From Saccharopolyspora dendranthemae (GTDB taxonomy: Bacteria > Actinomycetota > Actinomycetes > Mycobacteriales > Pseudonocardiaceae), in contig NZ_VIWX01000006.1 in NCBI RefSeq assembly GCF_007829955.1, positions 62,001-126,000 on the forward strand: a stretch of 64,000 nucleotides of DNA, in the 5' to 3' direction. Positions within the stretch are counted from its first letter, which is position 1. Each line of letters opens with the position of its first letter. A program made the translations under genes and the position numbers. Positions 53,702 to 61,914 of the stretch are shown here, piece by piece. The notes below the pieces were generated by a model. That model did no database searches. It had not been told where the DNA came from and was given only the letters and a program-made list of their open reading frames with translations.

Positions 53702-54475
53702 GTGACCAGCGATCTCGAGCTCGCCCAGCAGCTGGCCGATGTTGCCGACTCGATCACCACGGCGCGCTTCCGCGCCCGCGATCTCGGCGTCGACCGCAAA
53801 CCCGACCGCACGCCGGTGACCGACGCCGACCTGGCCGTCGAGGACGCCGTGCGCGACGTGCTCGCCGAGCACCGGCCCGGTGACGTCGTCGCCGGTGAGG
53901 AGCGCGGGGGCACGACGGGCGACGGCCGGGCCTGGGTGCTCGACCCGATCGACGGGACCAAGAACTTCCTGCGCGGGGTTCCCGCCTGGGCCACCCTGAT
54001 CGCGCTGGTCGACCAGCAGCGCCCGGTGGTCGGCATGATCAGCGCTCCGGCCCTGGGCAAGCGCTGGTGGGCCGCTGCCGGTGCCGGCGCGTGGTGCCGG
54101 ACCGGCGACGGCGAACCCGAGCGGATCTCGGTGTCCGGGGTGCGCGACACCGCCGACGCCTACGTGTCGACCACCCACCTGGGCACCTGGGTGGAGCACC
54201 ACTCGCGGGAGTCCTACCTGCGGCTGATCGACGCCTGCTGGGAGAACCGGGCCTTCGGCGACTTCTGGCACCACTGCCTGGTCGCCGAGGGCGCTATCGA
54301 CATCGCCGCGGAGCCGATCGTCAACCCGTGGGACGTGGCGGCGGCGCAGGTGCTGGTGGAGGAGGCCGGCGGGAGGTTCACCGACCTCTCCGGGGTCCCG
54401 CGCTTCGACGGCGGGAACGCCCTGTCCACCAACGGGCACCTGCACCAGGAAGCGCTGGACCTGCTGGCACTGTGA
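53702..54475 (+). CDS. hisN: Histidinol-phosphatase, inositol monophosphatase family
   Basis: About 257 residues. Metal-site motifs: GEERGG, WVLDPIDGTKNFLRGVP, and PWDVAAAQVLVEEAGGRFTD at the C-terminus. The DPIDGTKNF variant and overall similarity fit HisN, the actinobacterial histidinol-phosphatase (Rv3137), better than general IMPases. GTG start. It is isolated from other his genes here. Converges on the DUF2339 gene with 9 bp between. Confidence 0.88.
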   Translation: MTSDLELAQQLADVADSITTARFRARDLGVDRKPDRTPVTDADLAVEDAVRDVLAEHRPGDVVAGEERGGTTGDGRAWVLDPIDGTKNFLRGVPAWATLIALVDQQRPVVGMISAPALGKRWWAAAGAGAWCRTGDGEPERISVSGVRDTADAYVSTTHLGTWVEHHSRESYLRLIDACWENRAFGDFWHHCLVAEGAIDIAAEPIVNPWDVAAAQVLVEEAGGRFTDLSGVPRFDGGNALSTNGHLHQEALDLLAL

Positions 54476-54484
54476 CCCGCTGCC

Positions 54485-56266
54485 CTACGCCGACGGTTCT
54501 GCTTGGCGGGTGAGGAGTTTCGCGTAGCCGACCCCCGCTGCGAGCAGGATGAGGCCCGCGCAGAGGAAGGCGATCACCCGGGCGAAGCCGTCGAGGGTGG
54601 CCAGGTCGAACAGGAGCAGCTTCGCCAGCGACACGGCCGTCAGCACCAGACCGCCGATGCGCAGGTGCCGCACCTGGACCCCGCGCAGCAGCAGCGCGAT
54701 CGCGAAGACCACCCAGCACAGGGTGATCAGGATGTGCCCGGTGAGGAACGCCCCGCGCGATTCGCCGACCAGCAGGCAGGCCGCCATCGTGGCGCTCGCG
54801 GTCCCGTAGAGCAGCGCCAGCGCGGCGGAGGCCCACAGCGGCAGCGACGCGGGCAGGCTGCCGACCTTGCCGATCCGCACGCCCGCGGTGGGCAGCGCGA
54901 CCGCGACCACGGTGATCAGCAGACCCGCGATCAGCCCGGCGACGCCGGTGCCCTCGTCGAACCACAGCAGCGCGCCGAGGGGAACCTCGTTGCCCAGCGC
55001 CAGGAAGAACCCGAACACCGCGTAGCAGCCCGCGCCCAGCAGGATCCCGCCGCGCCGCAGCAGGTGACCGGCCACGGTCAGCAGCAGCGCCTCGCACAGC
55101 AGGCCGGTCGCCCAGCTGGAGGCGTCCAGCGCGGTGATCGTCGCCTGCCCGGTGGCCACCACGGCCATCGCGCCGACGGCGGCCAGGAAGCGTCCCGGCA
55201 GCCAGTCGGCGAAGGCCGGGAGGTAGCGGCCGACCGCCCAGATCGCGGCCAGCAGCAGCGCCATGCCGACGCCGGTCGCGGTGGCCTCGGCGCGTTCCAG
55301 CAGCATCGGTCCGGCCAGGAACGACGGGGTCGGCGCGGCGACGAGCAGGCCGATGGCGGTGCGCTCGGCTGCGGGCCGGAAGCCCGCGGTGACGGCGGCG
55401 ATGATCACGCCCAGCACCGCGGCGGCCAGGATCGTGGGCACCAGCACCGGGTTCGGGTAGGCCAGGCCCCAGAACGCACCGATCAGCGCGGCCAGCACGG
55501 AGGGGATGCCCGCGGCCAGCGCGAGCCCGCCCCAGCCGCGGCGCACCTGGACCGGAGCGGCGGCGACCTGGAGCAGCACCACGAAGCCGATCAGCAACGC
55601 ATCGGCCCCCTGGGTGATCATCGGCGCGCAGATCGCGGAACCGAGCACGACTCCGACCGCCAGCGGCTGCGCCTGCCAGCGATCCGCGAGCGCCAGGCCA
55701 CCGATCGCGACGACCAGGCCCAAGCCCAGTCCCGCGGGGGCCGGGAGGAACCCGTAGAGCGCGGTCGCGGCGACGACGTCGAGGAACAGCGCGGCGAAAC
55801 CGGTGGTGGCCAGCGAGATCGACGCGACGCGCTGCTCGGCGGCCTTGCGGTGGACCCACCAGCCGGCGGCGATCAGCAGGGCGGCGAGCGCGGCCCCACC
55901 CGCGATCCGCGCGGCCGGGCCGATCCAGTCCTGCTGCACGGCGAGGACCAGCAGGAACACCACGCCGAGCAAGGTCACCCCGCCACCGACCCAGGCCAGC
56001 ACTTGACTCGGTTCGAGGTTCGCGCGGATCCGGCGACGAGGCTCGGCCACCGGCTGCGGGGCGGCCTGGACCGGCTCCGCAGGTGTGGGCGGCTGCTCCG
56101 CGCCCACCGCCGCCGGTTGCTCGGCCTGCGGCTGCGCGGGAGCGGCCTGGGGGCGGGTGACCGCCTCGGTCTGCAGCACGCTGCCCAGGTACGACAGGCG
56201 CTGCCCGATGGCGGTCAGCTCGCCTGCGACTAGTTGAAGGGTGTCCCCCTGGTGCGGTTGCGACAT
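54485..56266 (-). CDS. DUF2339 polytopic membrane protein
   Basis: About 593 residues. After a cytoplasmic N-terminus with a short coil (LQLVAGELTAIGQRLSYL) and Pro/Ala-rich linker come about 18-20 hydrophobic helices to the end, starting VLAWVGGGVTLLGVVFLLVL. This layout is typical of DUF2339, a family with no proven function. ATG at 56266 was taken because longer frames give non-homologous arginine-rich sequence. Lies downstream of the TNT immunity gene by 70 bp on the same strand. Confidence 0.85.
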   Translation of the reverse strand: MSQPHQGDTLQLVAGELTAIGQRLSYLGSVLQTEAVTRPQAAPAQPQAEQPAAVGAEQPPTPAEPVQAAPQPVAEPRRRIRANLEPSQVLAWVGGGVTLLGVVFLLVLAVQQDWIGPAARIAGGAALAALLIAAGWWVHRKAAEQRVASISLATTGFAALFLDVVAATALYGFLPAPAGLGLGLVVAIGGLALADRWQAQPLAVGVVLGSAICAPMITQGADALLIGFVVLLQVAAAPVQVRRGWGGLALAAGIPSVLAALIGAFWGLAYPNPVLVPTILAAAVLGVIIAAVTAGFRPAAERTAIGLLVAAPTPSFLAGPMLLERAEATATGVGMALLLAAIWAVGRYLPAFADWLPGRFLAAVGAMAVVATGQATITALDASSWATGLLCEALLLTVAGHLLRRGGILLGAGCYAVFGFFLALGNEVPLGALLWFDEGTGVAGLIAGLLITVVAVALPTAGVRIGKVGSLPASLPLWASAALALLYGTASATMAACLLVGESRGAFLTGHILITLCWVVFAIALLLRGVQVRHLRIGGLVLTAVSLAKLLLFDLATLDGFARVIAFLCAGLILLAAGVGYAKLLTRQAEPSA

Positions 56267-56336
56267 GCCGACATGATCCAGGCGCCTCCTGGATCGGACA
56301 TCAGTAGCACTACTCAGATGCCGCCGGAACAGGGGT

Positions 56337-56639
56337 CTAGCGGGGTGTTGGGGTTCCTCGGGGTGGTGTGCTGGTCGCGTCGACCGGGCCCACGACGCCG
56401 CGCAGGGCTTGCGTCCAGGTGAGCCGCCCGAAGAGGTAGAAGCACGCGACCTGCTCGTCGCTGAAGCCCGCCCAGTCGTAGCGGTTGCCCTGCTCGCGCC
56501 AGAAGACCTCCCAGGCGGGCCCGCTCTCGGTCTCGGTGCGCAGCAGGCACCAGGCATCGTCGGCTTCGGCACCGATGGAGATCAGCCCCTCCGGCACCCC
56601 CATCGCGATCAACCAGCCGAGTACCGATTCGCCGTTCAC
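56337..56639 (-). CDS. Probable immunity protein for the TNT toxin
   Basis: About 100 residues. ESVLGWLIAMGVPEGLISIG and WEVFWREQGNRYDWAGF with CFYLFGRLTW are the recognisable blocks. Small acidic proteins of this type are encoded directly after TNT-domain genes in actinobacteria. No export signal, so it should act in the cytoplasm and protect against self-intoxication. GTG at 56639 overlaps the toxin TGA by four bases, with AGGAGAG upstream, ensuring co-translation. Role assigned from context and sequence resemblance. Confidence 0.72.
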   Translation of the reverse strand: MNGESVLGWLIAMGVPEGLISIGAEADDAWCLLRTETESGPAWEVFWREQGNRYDWAGFSDEQVACFYLFGRLTWTQALRGVVGPVDATSTPPRGTPTPR

Positions 56640-57997
56640 CGCGTGCTCTCCTGTTGCCGATCGTGCTCGTCCGGTTCGGGGGGTTGTTCGCCGTCGGTGG
56701 TCCCGCTGAGCACCAGGCGCAGCGTGGAGGCCTCCGACAGCTCTCTCGCCTTGGTCAGCTCCACCAGGTAGCCGAGTCCGACGAGGTCGTGGGCGGGGTG
56801 GGTGGTGCGGTAGCGAACACCGCCGCCGGGCTGCTCGAACCACGGCGCGGCCACGGACCGCCACACCGGCAGCGGGCGCAGCAGCCGGTAGCGCCGGTGC
56901 TCCCGCGCGGCGTGCGCGGGCGGGAGCGATCGGTGCGCGAAAGGTGTTGCGTCGGCCCAGAAGAGCCTTCCCGCACCGGAGCCGAGGAGGTCGATCACCG
57001 TGTCCGGTTCCAGCACCGCCGACTCACCCGGTTCCGGCGGCGGCCAGCGGTGCGCGAGCCGATCGGCTTCGCCGATCTCGTAGCGCCGTTCCCAGTCGAT
57101 TTCGCCGAGCTCGCCGAGCGGGTCGTGCCCGTCGAGCAGTTCTTCCGGGAGGCGGCCGGGCTCGGCGCGTTCGGCGCGGTTGCGCCGAGCGTCCTCGTAC
57201 ACCGCGGTGGACTGGGCGCGCCGCACCGCATCGGTGTCGGCGATCAGACCCGCGTCCGGGTGCTCCTGCGGTGGGAGGTTCACGCCGTTGTCGGGCGTCT
57301 CGTGCGGGGAGAGCTGCCGGCTCGCCTGATCCGCGGCGACCGGCATGTAGCCGATGGGGAACTGGTGCAGCACGAACGCCACCACGTCGGCGTTGCGCGG
57401 ACCGTGGCGCAGCGGCCGTTGCTGCGGTTCCGGGGCGACGGGCCCGGGGTGACCGGACGAGGACTGCGCCAGCGGGCGGAGCGCTCCGCGCGGCACCGGT
57501 TGGTTCGGCGGCGGGTTCGCACCGCGTTGCCCCCGGTTGACCGGCGGCACCTGACCGAACCCGGCCGGACCCCGGCCCGGTCCTGGCGGTGTCGCGGTGT
57601 AGCCGCCCGGTTGCCCGGCGTGCGCGTGGAAACCCGCTGCTGGAGCCGGTGGTCGTTGCGGGCCCCGCGGCGCCGACAACGCGGCGTGCGGAGCGGTGCT
57701 GGGTGCCTCGCCCGGCGGCCGACCGGAGCCGGTCACCGGGATCGGCCCGGTCCCGGCATCGGCGAGCCCCGGCTGCCATCCCGGACCGCGCGGATCGGCG
57801 GGAGCGCCGAAACCGCCTTCCGGAACCGCGGCGCGGACGGTGTCCTGCGCTCCCCCGACTGCTTCCCCCACACCACATTCCACATCGTCGATCCCAGCAC
57901 CGGCTTCGGCCTTCAGCGCATGAGCTGAGGCGCTACCGGTGTCGTGCAGAGCTTCCTCGGCGTCCCGCACCGGCGGCTCGGCGTCGCTACCGCTCAT
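56636..57997 (-). CDS. TNT-domain toxin (NAD+ glycohydrolase type)
   Basis: About 453 residues from the ATG at 57997. The first 190 are Pro/Gly/Ala-rich with no signal peptide or WXG100 part. A conserved block (ADVVAFVLHQFPIGYMPVA) starts near 203. The TNT domain covers about 305-415: LFWADATPFAHRSLPP, YRLLRPLPVWR, and APWFEQPGGGVRYRT, in which the Arg and the Gln of QPGGG correspond to catalytic-site residues of the tuberculosis necrotising toxin. Its presumed activity is NAD+ hydrolysis. Both ends overlap neighbours, so three genes are coupled. How it is exported is unclear. Confidence 0.82.
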   Translation of the reverse strand: MSGSDAEPPVRDAEEALHDTGSASAHALKAEAGAGIDDVECGVGEAVGGAQDTVRAAVPEGGFGAPADPRGPGWQPGLADAGTGPIPVTGSGRPPGEAPSTAPHAALSAPRGPQRPPAPAAGFHAHAGQPGGYTATPPGPGRGPAGFGQVPPVNRGQRGANPPPNQPVPRGALRPLAQSSSGHPGPVAPEPQQRPLRHGPRNADVVAFVLHQFPIGYMPVAADQASRQLSPHETPDNGVNLPPQEHPDAGLIADTDAVRRAQSTAVYEDARRNRAERAEPGRLPEELLDGHDPLGELGEIDWERRYEIGEADRLAHRWPPPEPGESAVLEPDTVIDLLGSGAGRLFWADATPFAHRSLPPAHAAREHRRYRLLRPLPVWRSVAAPWFEQPGGGVRYRTTHPAHDLVGLGYLVELTKARELSEASTLRLVLSGTTDGEQPPEPDEHDRQQESTR

Positions 57998-58173
57998 CAC
58001 CGCACCCGCCCCTGCTGCGACCGGCCGGCATCGGAGCGCGCTCTCCACCGCGAAGCGTTGTGCGGCACCGGTTCCGGACCTGCGGCCGCGAGCGGCGCGG
58101 CGCGGTGCCCCTCCCGGTTCCGCCGGTGAGCCGCCACGAGGTCGTCCACCCGGGTTCGGTGGTCGGTTGGCAT
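57997..58173 (-). CDS. Small ORF upstream of and coupled to the TNT gene
   Basis: 58 residues, starting MPTDHRTRVDDLVAAHRRN, basic overall, with no recognised family. The ATG at 58173 has GGGGAGG about 8 nt upstream. The TGA shares one base with the ATG of the TNT gene. Its frame has clearly higher third-position GC than the TNT frame over the same stretch, supporting translation here rather than an upstream extension of the toxin. It could be a chaperone or leader peptide, or the true N-terminus joined by a frameshift. Function unknown. Confidence 0.5.
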   Translation of the reverse strand: MPTDHRTRVDDLVAAHRRNREGHRAAPLAAAGPEPVPHNASRWRARSDAGRSQQGRVR

Positions 58174-58360
58174 TGCCCTCGCCTCCCCTTCCGCCGGTGG
58201 ACGGTGCCCTCGTGGTGCGCACCGATGGTTCGATGGTTCCACGCGGGCCCGCAGTTTTCACCAACCCGACGACCAAATTCGCCGAAATCCCGGAGCGGCG
58301 CAGCCTCCTGTGAGGACCCTCTCAACGCCGTCCGAACCTGGGAGCTGCGAAGATGGCGTC

Positions 58361-58810
58361 ATGGCCACCATCGCGTACGAGGACCTCACGCCGGGGCGGA
58401 CGTTCGATCTGGGCAAGACCGAGATCGACCGCGAGGAGATGCTGGCGTTCAACGCCCGCTTCGACCCGCAGCCGTTCCACCTCGACGAGGAGGCCGGGCG
58501 CAACTCGGTGCTGGGCGGGCTGTGCGCGTCCGGGTGGTTCACCGCGTCGCTGTGGATGCGCGCCTACGTCGATCACGTGCTGGCCGACTCGACGTCGCAG
58601 GGCTCGCCCGGCGGCAACGAGCTGACCTGGATGGCCCCGGTCTTCCCCGGCGACGTGCTGCGGTTCGGCGTGGAGATCACGAGCCAGCGCCGTTCCCGCA
58701 GCAAGCCGAACCTCGGTCTAGTGGAGATCACCGGCACCGCCGACCGAGGTGACGAGCGCGTCCTGCGGTTCAGCTTCGTCGGCCTGTTCGGAACCCGCGA
58801 GCAGGACTGA
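58361..58810 (+). CDS. MaoC-like (R)-hydratase, hotdog fold
   Basis: About 149 residues. FNARFDPQPFHLDEEAGRN contains the Asp and His of the (R)-specific hydratase site (DxxxxH). The Gly-rich GGLCASGWFTASLWMR segment and FPGDVLRFGVEI strand complete the MaoC pattern. Likely hydrates an enoyl-CoA. ATG at 58361. The 187-bp gap to the divergent small ORF carries promoters for both. Confidence 0.87.
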   Translation: MATIAYEDLTPGRTFDLGKTEIDREEMLAFNARFDPQPFHLDEEAGRNSVLGGLCASGWFTASLWMRAYVDHVLADSTSQGSPGGNELTWMAPVFPGDVLRFGVEITSQRRSRSKPNLGLVEITGTADRGDERVLRFSFVGLFGTREQD

Positions 58811-58815
58811 CCGGC

Positions 58816-59457
58816 TCACATCGGATCGTGGCGCGCGGTCTCGACGCGCAACCCCGCGGTGACCGCCGCGTGGACGGCGCGCGCCAGCGACGCCCCGACG
58901 CGCGATCGGGGCCCGCCGTAGAGCTCTTCGTCCCCGTCGACGGGGCAGAGGATCGCGGTGGCGTCGGTGACCGTTCCGGTGCCCGCGACGCCGGATTCCA
59001 GCAGGGCTTGGGCTTTCGCCTCGGCGACCGTCGCGACCGCGTTCACCAGCGCCGCTTCGCTGAGCCGCACCGGTGACCAGCAGACCGCGTTGATCGTGCC
59101 CGGAGCCCACGCCCGCTCCCCGGCGGGCGCGGCGGCCCAGACGGGCGCGTTGGCTCCGGTGGTCACGCTCGCCCGGACGCCCCCGTCGGTGGCGGTGACC
59201 TCGTGGCGCACGTCCACGGCGGTGAGCAGGCCGACCCCCGCACCGGACAACCCGAGCCCCGCGGCCATCTCACCGGCGTGCGCCGTCGGATCGGGGTGGT
59301 CGTAGTCGGTCATCACGGTCGCGTTGAACACCCAGTTCCGCGGGCCGATGCCGCCGCCGCGGGGCGCGGAGGAGATCGCCAGCCAGGGTCGCGCGCACCG
59401 CCAGACCAGCACCGGCCGGTCCTGCGCGCTGCGCAGGACCGGGTCGGGTGCGGTCAT
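58816..59457 (-). CDS. cbiZ: Adenosylcobinamide amidohydrolase, CbiZ family
   Basis: About 213 residues. Blocks AISSAPRGGGIGPRNWVFNA, YDHPDPTAHAGEMAAGLGL, and GTGTVTDATAILCP match CbiZ, which removes the aminopropanol side chain from cobinamides for salvage. Some actinobacterial members may act on other corrinoid amides. ATG overlaps the stop of the HMG-CoA lyase gene by four bases. No cobalamin riboswitch was seen nearby. Confidence 0.85.
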   Translation of the reverse strand: MTAPDPVLRSAQDRPVLVWRCARPWLAISSAPRGGGIGPRNWVFNATVMTDYDHPDPTAHAGEMAAGLGLSGAGVGLLTAVDVRHEVTATDGGVRASVTTGANAPVWAAAPAGERAWAPGTINAVCWSPVRLSEAALVNAVATVAEAKAQALLESGVAGTGTVTDATAILCPVDGDEELYGGPRSRVGASLARAVHAAVTAGLRVETARHDPM

Positions 59458-60404
59458 GAACCCAGCGCCTTGACCACGCGCGAAGGGCTCGGGCGGCCGA
59501 GCTGCTCGGCCATCCAGACGCTGGTCTCGACGAGCTTGCCGAGGTCGACCCCGTGCTGGATGCCGAGGCCTTCGAGCATCCAGATCAGGTCCTCGGTGGC
59601 GAGGTTGCCGGTCGCCGACTTGGCGTACGGGCAACCGCCCAGACCGCCCGCCGACGAATCCACTGTGGACACCCCGTGGCGGAGCGCGGTCAGGGTGTTG
59701 GACAGCGCCTGGCCGTAGGTGTCGTGGAAGTGCACCGCCAGCCGGTCCACGCCGACCCCGGCGGCGACGAACGCGCGCAGCAGGGACTCCACGTGCCCCG
59801 GGGTGGCCACCCCGATGGTGTCGCCGAGCGAGAGCTGGTGGCAGCCCATGTCCAGCAGGCGCTTCCCGGCTGCCACGACCTGCTCGATCGCGACGGGACC
59901 TTCCCACGGGTCGCCGAAGCACATCGACAGGTATCCGCGCACGGCGATCCCCTCGCTCACGGCGCGCGTCACCACCGGCTCGAACATGCCGAACTGCTCG
60001 TCGAGACCGCTGTTGAGGTTGCGCTGCGCGAACGTCTCCGAAGCCGCGGCGAAGATCGCGATGTCGCGGACCTTCGCCTCCAGCGCCCGGTCCAGGCCGC
60101 GCGCGTTGGGCACCAGCACCGGGTACCGCGCGCCCGGCGCCTGGTCGAGACCGTCGAGGAGCTCGGCGGCGTCGGCCAGCTGCGGGACCCACTTGGGGTG
60201 CACGAAGCTGGTCGCCTCCAGCACGACCAGGCCCGCGTCGGCCAGCCGCCGCAGGAACTCCAGCTTGACCTCGAGCGGAACGATCTCCTTCTCGTTCTGC
60301 AGGCCGTCCCGCGCGCCGACCTCCCAGATCGTCACCTCTCCGGGCAGCTGCCCCGGTTCCGGCGAGGCGACCGGCATCGGCAAGCCCAGTTCACGTGGTC
60401 CCAT
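59454..60404 (-). CDS. Hydroxymethylglutaryl-CoA lyase family
   Basis: About 316 residues, TIM-barrel of the HMGL-like family. EVGARDGLQNE carries the catalytic Arg and Asp, HFHDTYGQAL the metal histidines, and GLGGCPYAKSATGN the mobile-loop Cys. It likely cleaves HMG-CoA to acetoacetate and acetyl-CoA in leucine breakdown. The ATG shares one base with the stop of the PH-domain gene, and its own stop overlaps cbiZ, giving a tight three-gene operon of unrelated functions. Confidence 0.9.
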   Translation of the reverse strand: MGPRELGLPMPVASPEPGQLPGEVTIWEVGARDGLQNEKEIVPLEVKLEFLRRLADAGLVVLEATSFVHPKWVPQLADAAELLDGLDQAPGARYPVLVPNARGLDRALEAKVRDIAIFAAASETFAQRNLNSGLDEQFGMFEPVVTRAVSEGIAVRGYLSMCFGDPWEGPVAIEQVVAAGKRLLDMGCHQLSLGDTIGVATPGHVESLLRAFVAAGVGVDRLAVHFHDTYGQALSNTLTALRHGVSTVDSSAGGLGGCPYAKSATGNLATEDLIWMLEGLGIQHGVDLGKLVETSVWMAEQLGRPSPSRVVKALGS

Positions 60405-60907
60405 CAGCTCTCCTGCGTCCGTTCGGCGTTGTCGTCCACCCCTCGGTAGAGCAGCGAGTGCACCTGCTCCACCTGCGGGATGTCGTCGAATTCCAGAGGC
60501 TCGTCGGAAGCGGACTCGATCACCAGCGTGCCGCACCCGAAGACGCGGTCCACCACTCCGCGCCGGAAGCGCACCGAGTTGATCCGCCACATCGGGATGT
60601 CGATCCCGGACCTGGTGAAGACGCCCTCCCGGACCATCAACCGGTGCGTGGTGATCACGAAGTGGGTGGTACGCCAGCGGGACACCGGAGCGAGGGTGAA
60701 CCAGAAGATCACCAGCAGACCGACGACGCCCAGCGCGATCCACACCGGCAGCCGCCACGGCGTGGTCGCCACCAGGGCAGCCAGGTAGGAAGCGCCTCCG
60801 ACCACGACGAACAGCACGAGAACCGGGCCGAGCAGCATCTTCCAGTGCGGGTGCTTGTGCACGACGACGCTCTCGTCCTCGCTGAGCAGGCCGTCTGGGT
60901 AGGCCAC
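60404..60907 (-). CDS. PH-domain membrane protein (YdbS/DUF304-like, Rv3278c-type)
   Basis: 167 residues. Two TM helices (about 25-46 and 54-74) followed by a bacterial PH domain with TTHFVITTHRLMVREGVFTRSG and a MWRINSVRFRRGVVDRVFGCGTLVIES run, given here in parts: IDIPMWRINSV, then GCGTLVIES. Anchored in the membrane with the domain inside; role unknown. Position beside birA is conserved with Rv3278c-Rv3279c. Confidence 0.9.
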   Translation of the reverse strand: MAYPDGLLSEDESVVVHKHPHWKMLLGPVLVLFVVVGGASYLAALVATTPWRLPVWIALGVVGLLVIFWFTLAPVSRWRTTHFVITTHRLMVREGVFTRSGIDIPMWRINSVRFRRGVVDRVFGCGTLVIESASDEPLEFDDIPQVEQVHSLLYRGVDDNAERTQES

Positions 60908-60979
60908 GGTTCCCCTTCCTCAGACTCGAAACCGGTCCGCGAACCCACGTTACCGGCCGCACCCGGGCGTGAAGGACCC

Positions 60980-61810
60980 TCAGCTCCTGCGGACGTGCAC
61001 CACGTCGCCCGCCGACACCGCCGTGGGTTCGCCGTCATCGGCGGCGACCACGAGCCTGCCGGAGGAATCGATGTCGGTGGCCACCCCGTGCAGGTCGGCA
61101 TCACCGCCGAGCTCGACGCGAACCCGCTGGCCCAGCGTCCGGCATCGCTCGCGGTAGCGGTCGAGCAGCCCGGTGGACACCACGTCACCTCCCGCGTCGC
61201 GCCACCGCCCCTCGGCCTCGGCGAGGGCGGCGAGCAGGTCCGCCGCGAACTCCTCGCGGTCCACGGTCGCGCCTTCGGCGGCCAGCGAGGTCGCGGGCAG
61301 TCCGCCCGCCCCGGTGGGGAGTTCCTCGCGCTGCTGCCCGATGTTGACGCCCATGCCCAGGACCAGCGCCATCCCGTCCGGCCCGGCCAGCGCCTCGGAG
61401 AGGATTCCGGCGCCCTTGCTCCAGTCGTCACCAGCGCCGAGCAGCAGATCGTTGGGCCACTTCAGGCCCGCGGGCACGCCGGTGGTCCGCTCGACGGTCT
61501 CGGCGAGGGCGATCCCGGCGATCAGCGGCATCCAGGCCACCGCCGACGGCGGCACCCCGGGACGCAGCAGCACGCTCACGAACAGCCCCGAACCGCGCGG
61601 GGAGATCCACTCCCGCTGCATCCTCCCCCGGCCGGCGCTCTGCTCCTCGGCGATCAGCACCGTGCGGTCAGCGGCGCCCCGACCGGCCTCGGCGACCAGG
61701 TCGGAGTTGGTGGAGCCGGTCACGGCGACCACGTCCAGCGCGGTGTACGGACCCTCATCGACCAGCCGCCGCCGCAGCCGGTCCCCGTCCAGCAGAACCT
61801 CGGTGCTCAC
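60980..61810 (-). CDS. birA: Biotin-[acetyl-CoA-carboxylase] ligase
   Basis: Attaches biotin to carboxylase carrier domains. 276 residues. TGSTNSDLV, SAGRGRMQREWISPRGSG (biotin loop), LKWPNDLLL, and VLGMGVNIGQQ are the active-site blocks, and a small SH3-like C-terminal domain follows. No DNA-binding N-terminus, so it is not a repressor. In M. tuberculosis accD5 and accE5 are next; here maf follows directly. Confidence 0.95.
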   Translation of the reverse strand: MSTEVLLDGDRLRRRLVDEGPYTALDVVAVTGSTNSDLVAEAGRGAADRTVLIAEEQSAGRGRMQREWISPRGSGLFVSVLLRPGVPPSAVAWMPLIAGIALAETVERTTGVPAGLKWPNDLLLGAGDDWSKGAGILSEALAGPDGMALVLGMGVNIGQQREELPTGAGGLPATSLAAEGATVDREEFAADLLAALAEAEGRWRDAGGDVVSTGLLDRYRERCRTLGQRVRVELGGDADLHGVATDIDSSGRLVVAADDGEPTAVSAGDVVHVRRS

Positions 61811-61914
61811 CCGCTCAGCCTAAGGGGCCGCTCCGGGTCGCGGCGGCACCGCTGCTGAGAGGTGGCGGTGCGGTCGCGCGTGGGGCGACGCGGCCAGGAC
61901 ATACGATCTGGCGC

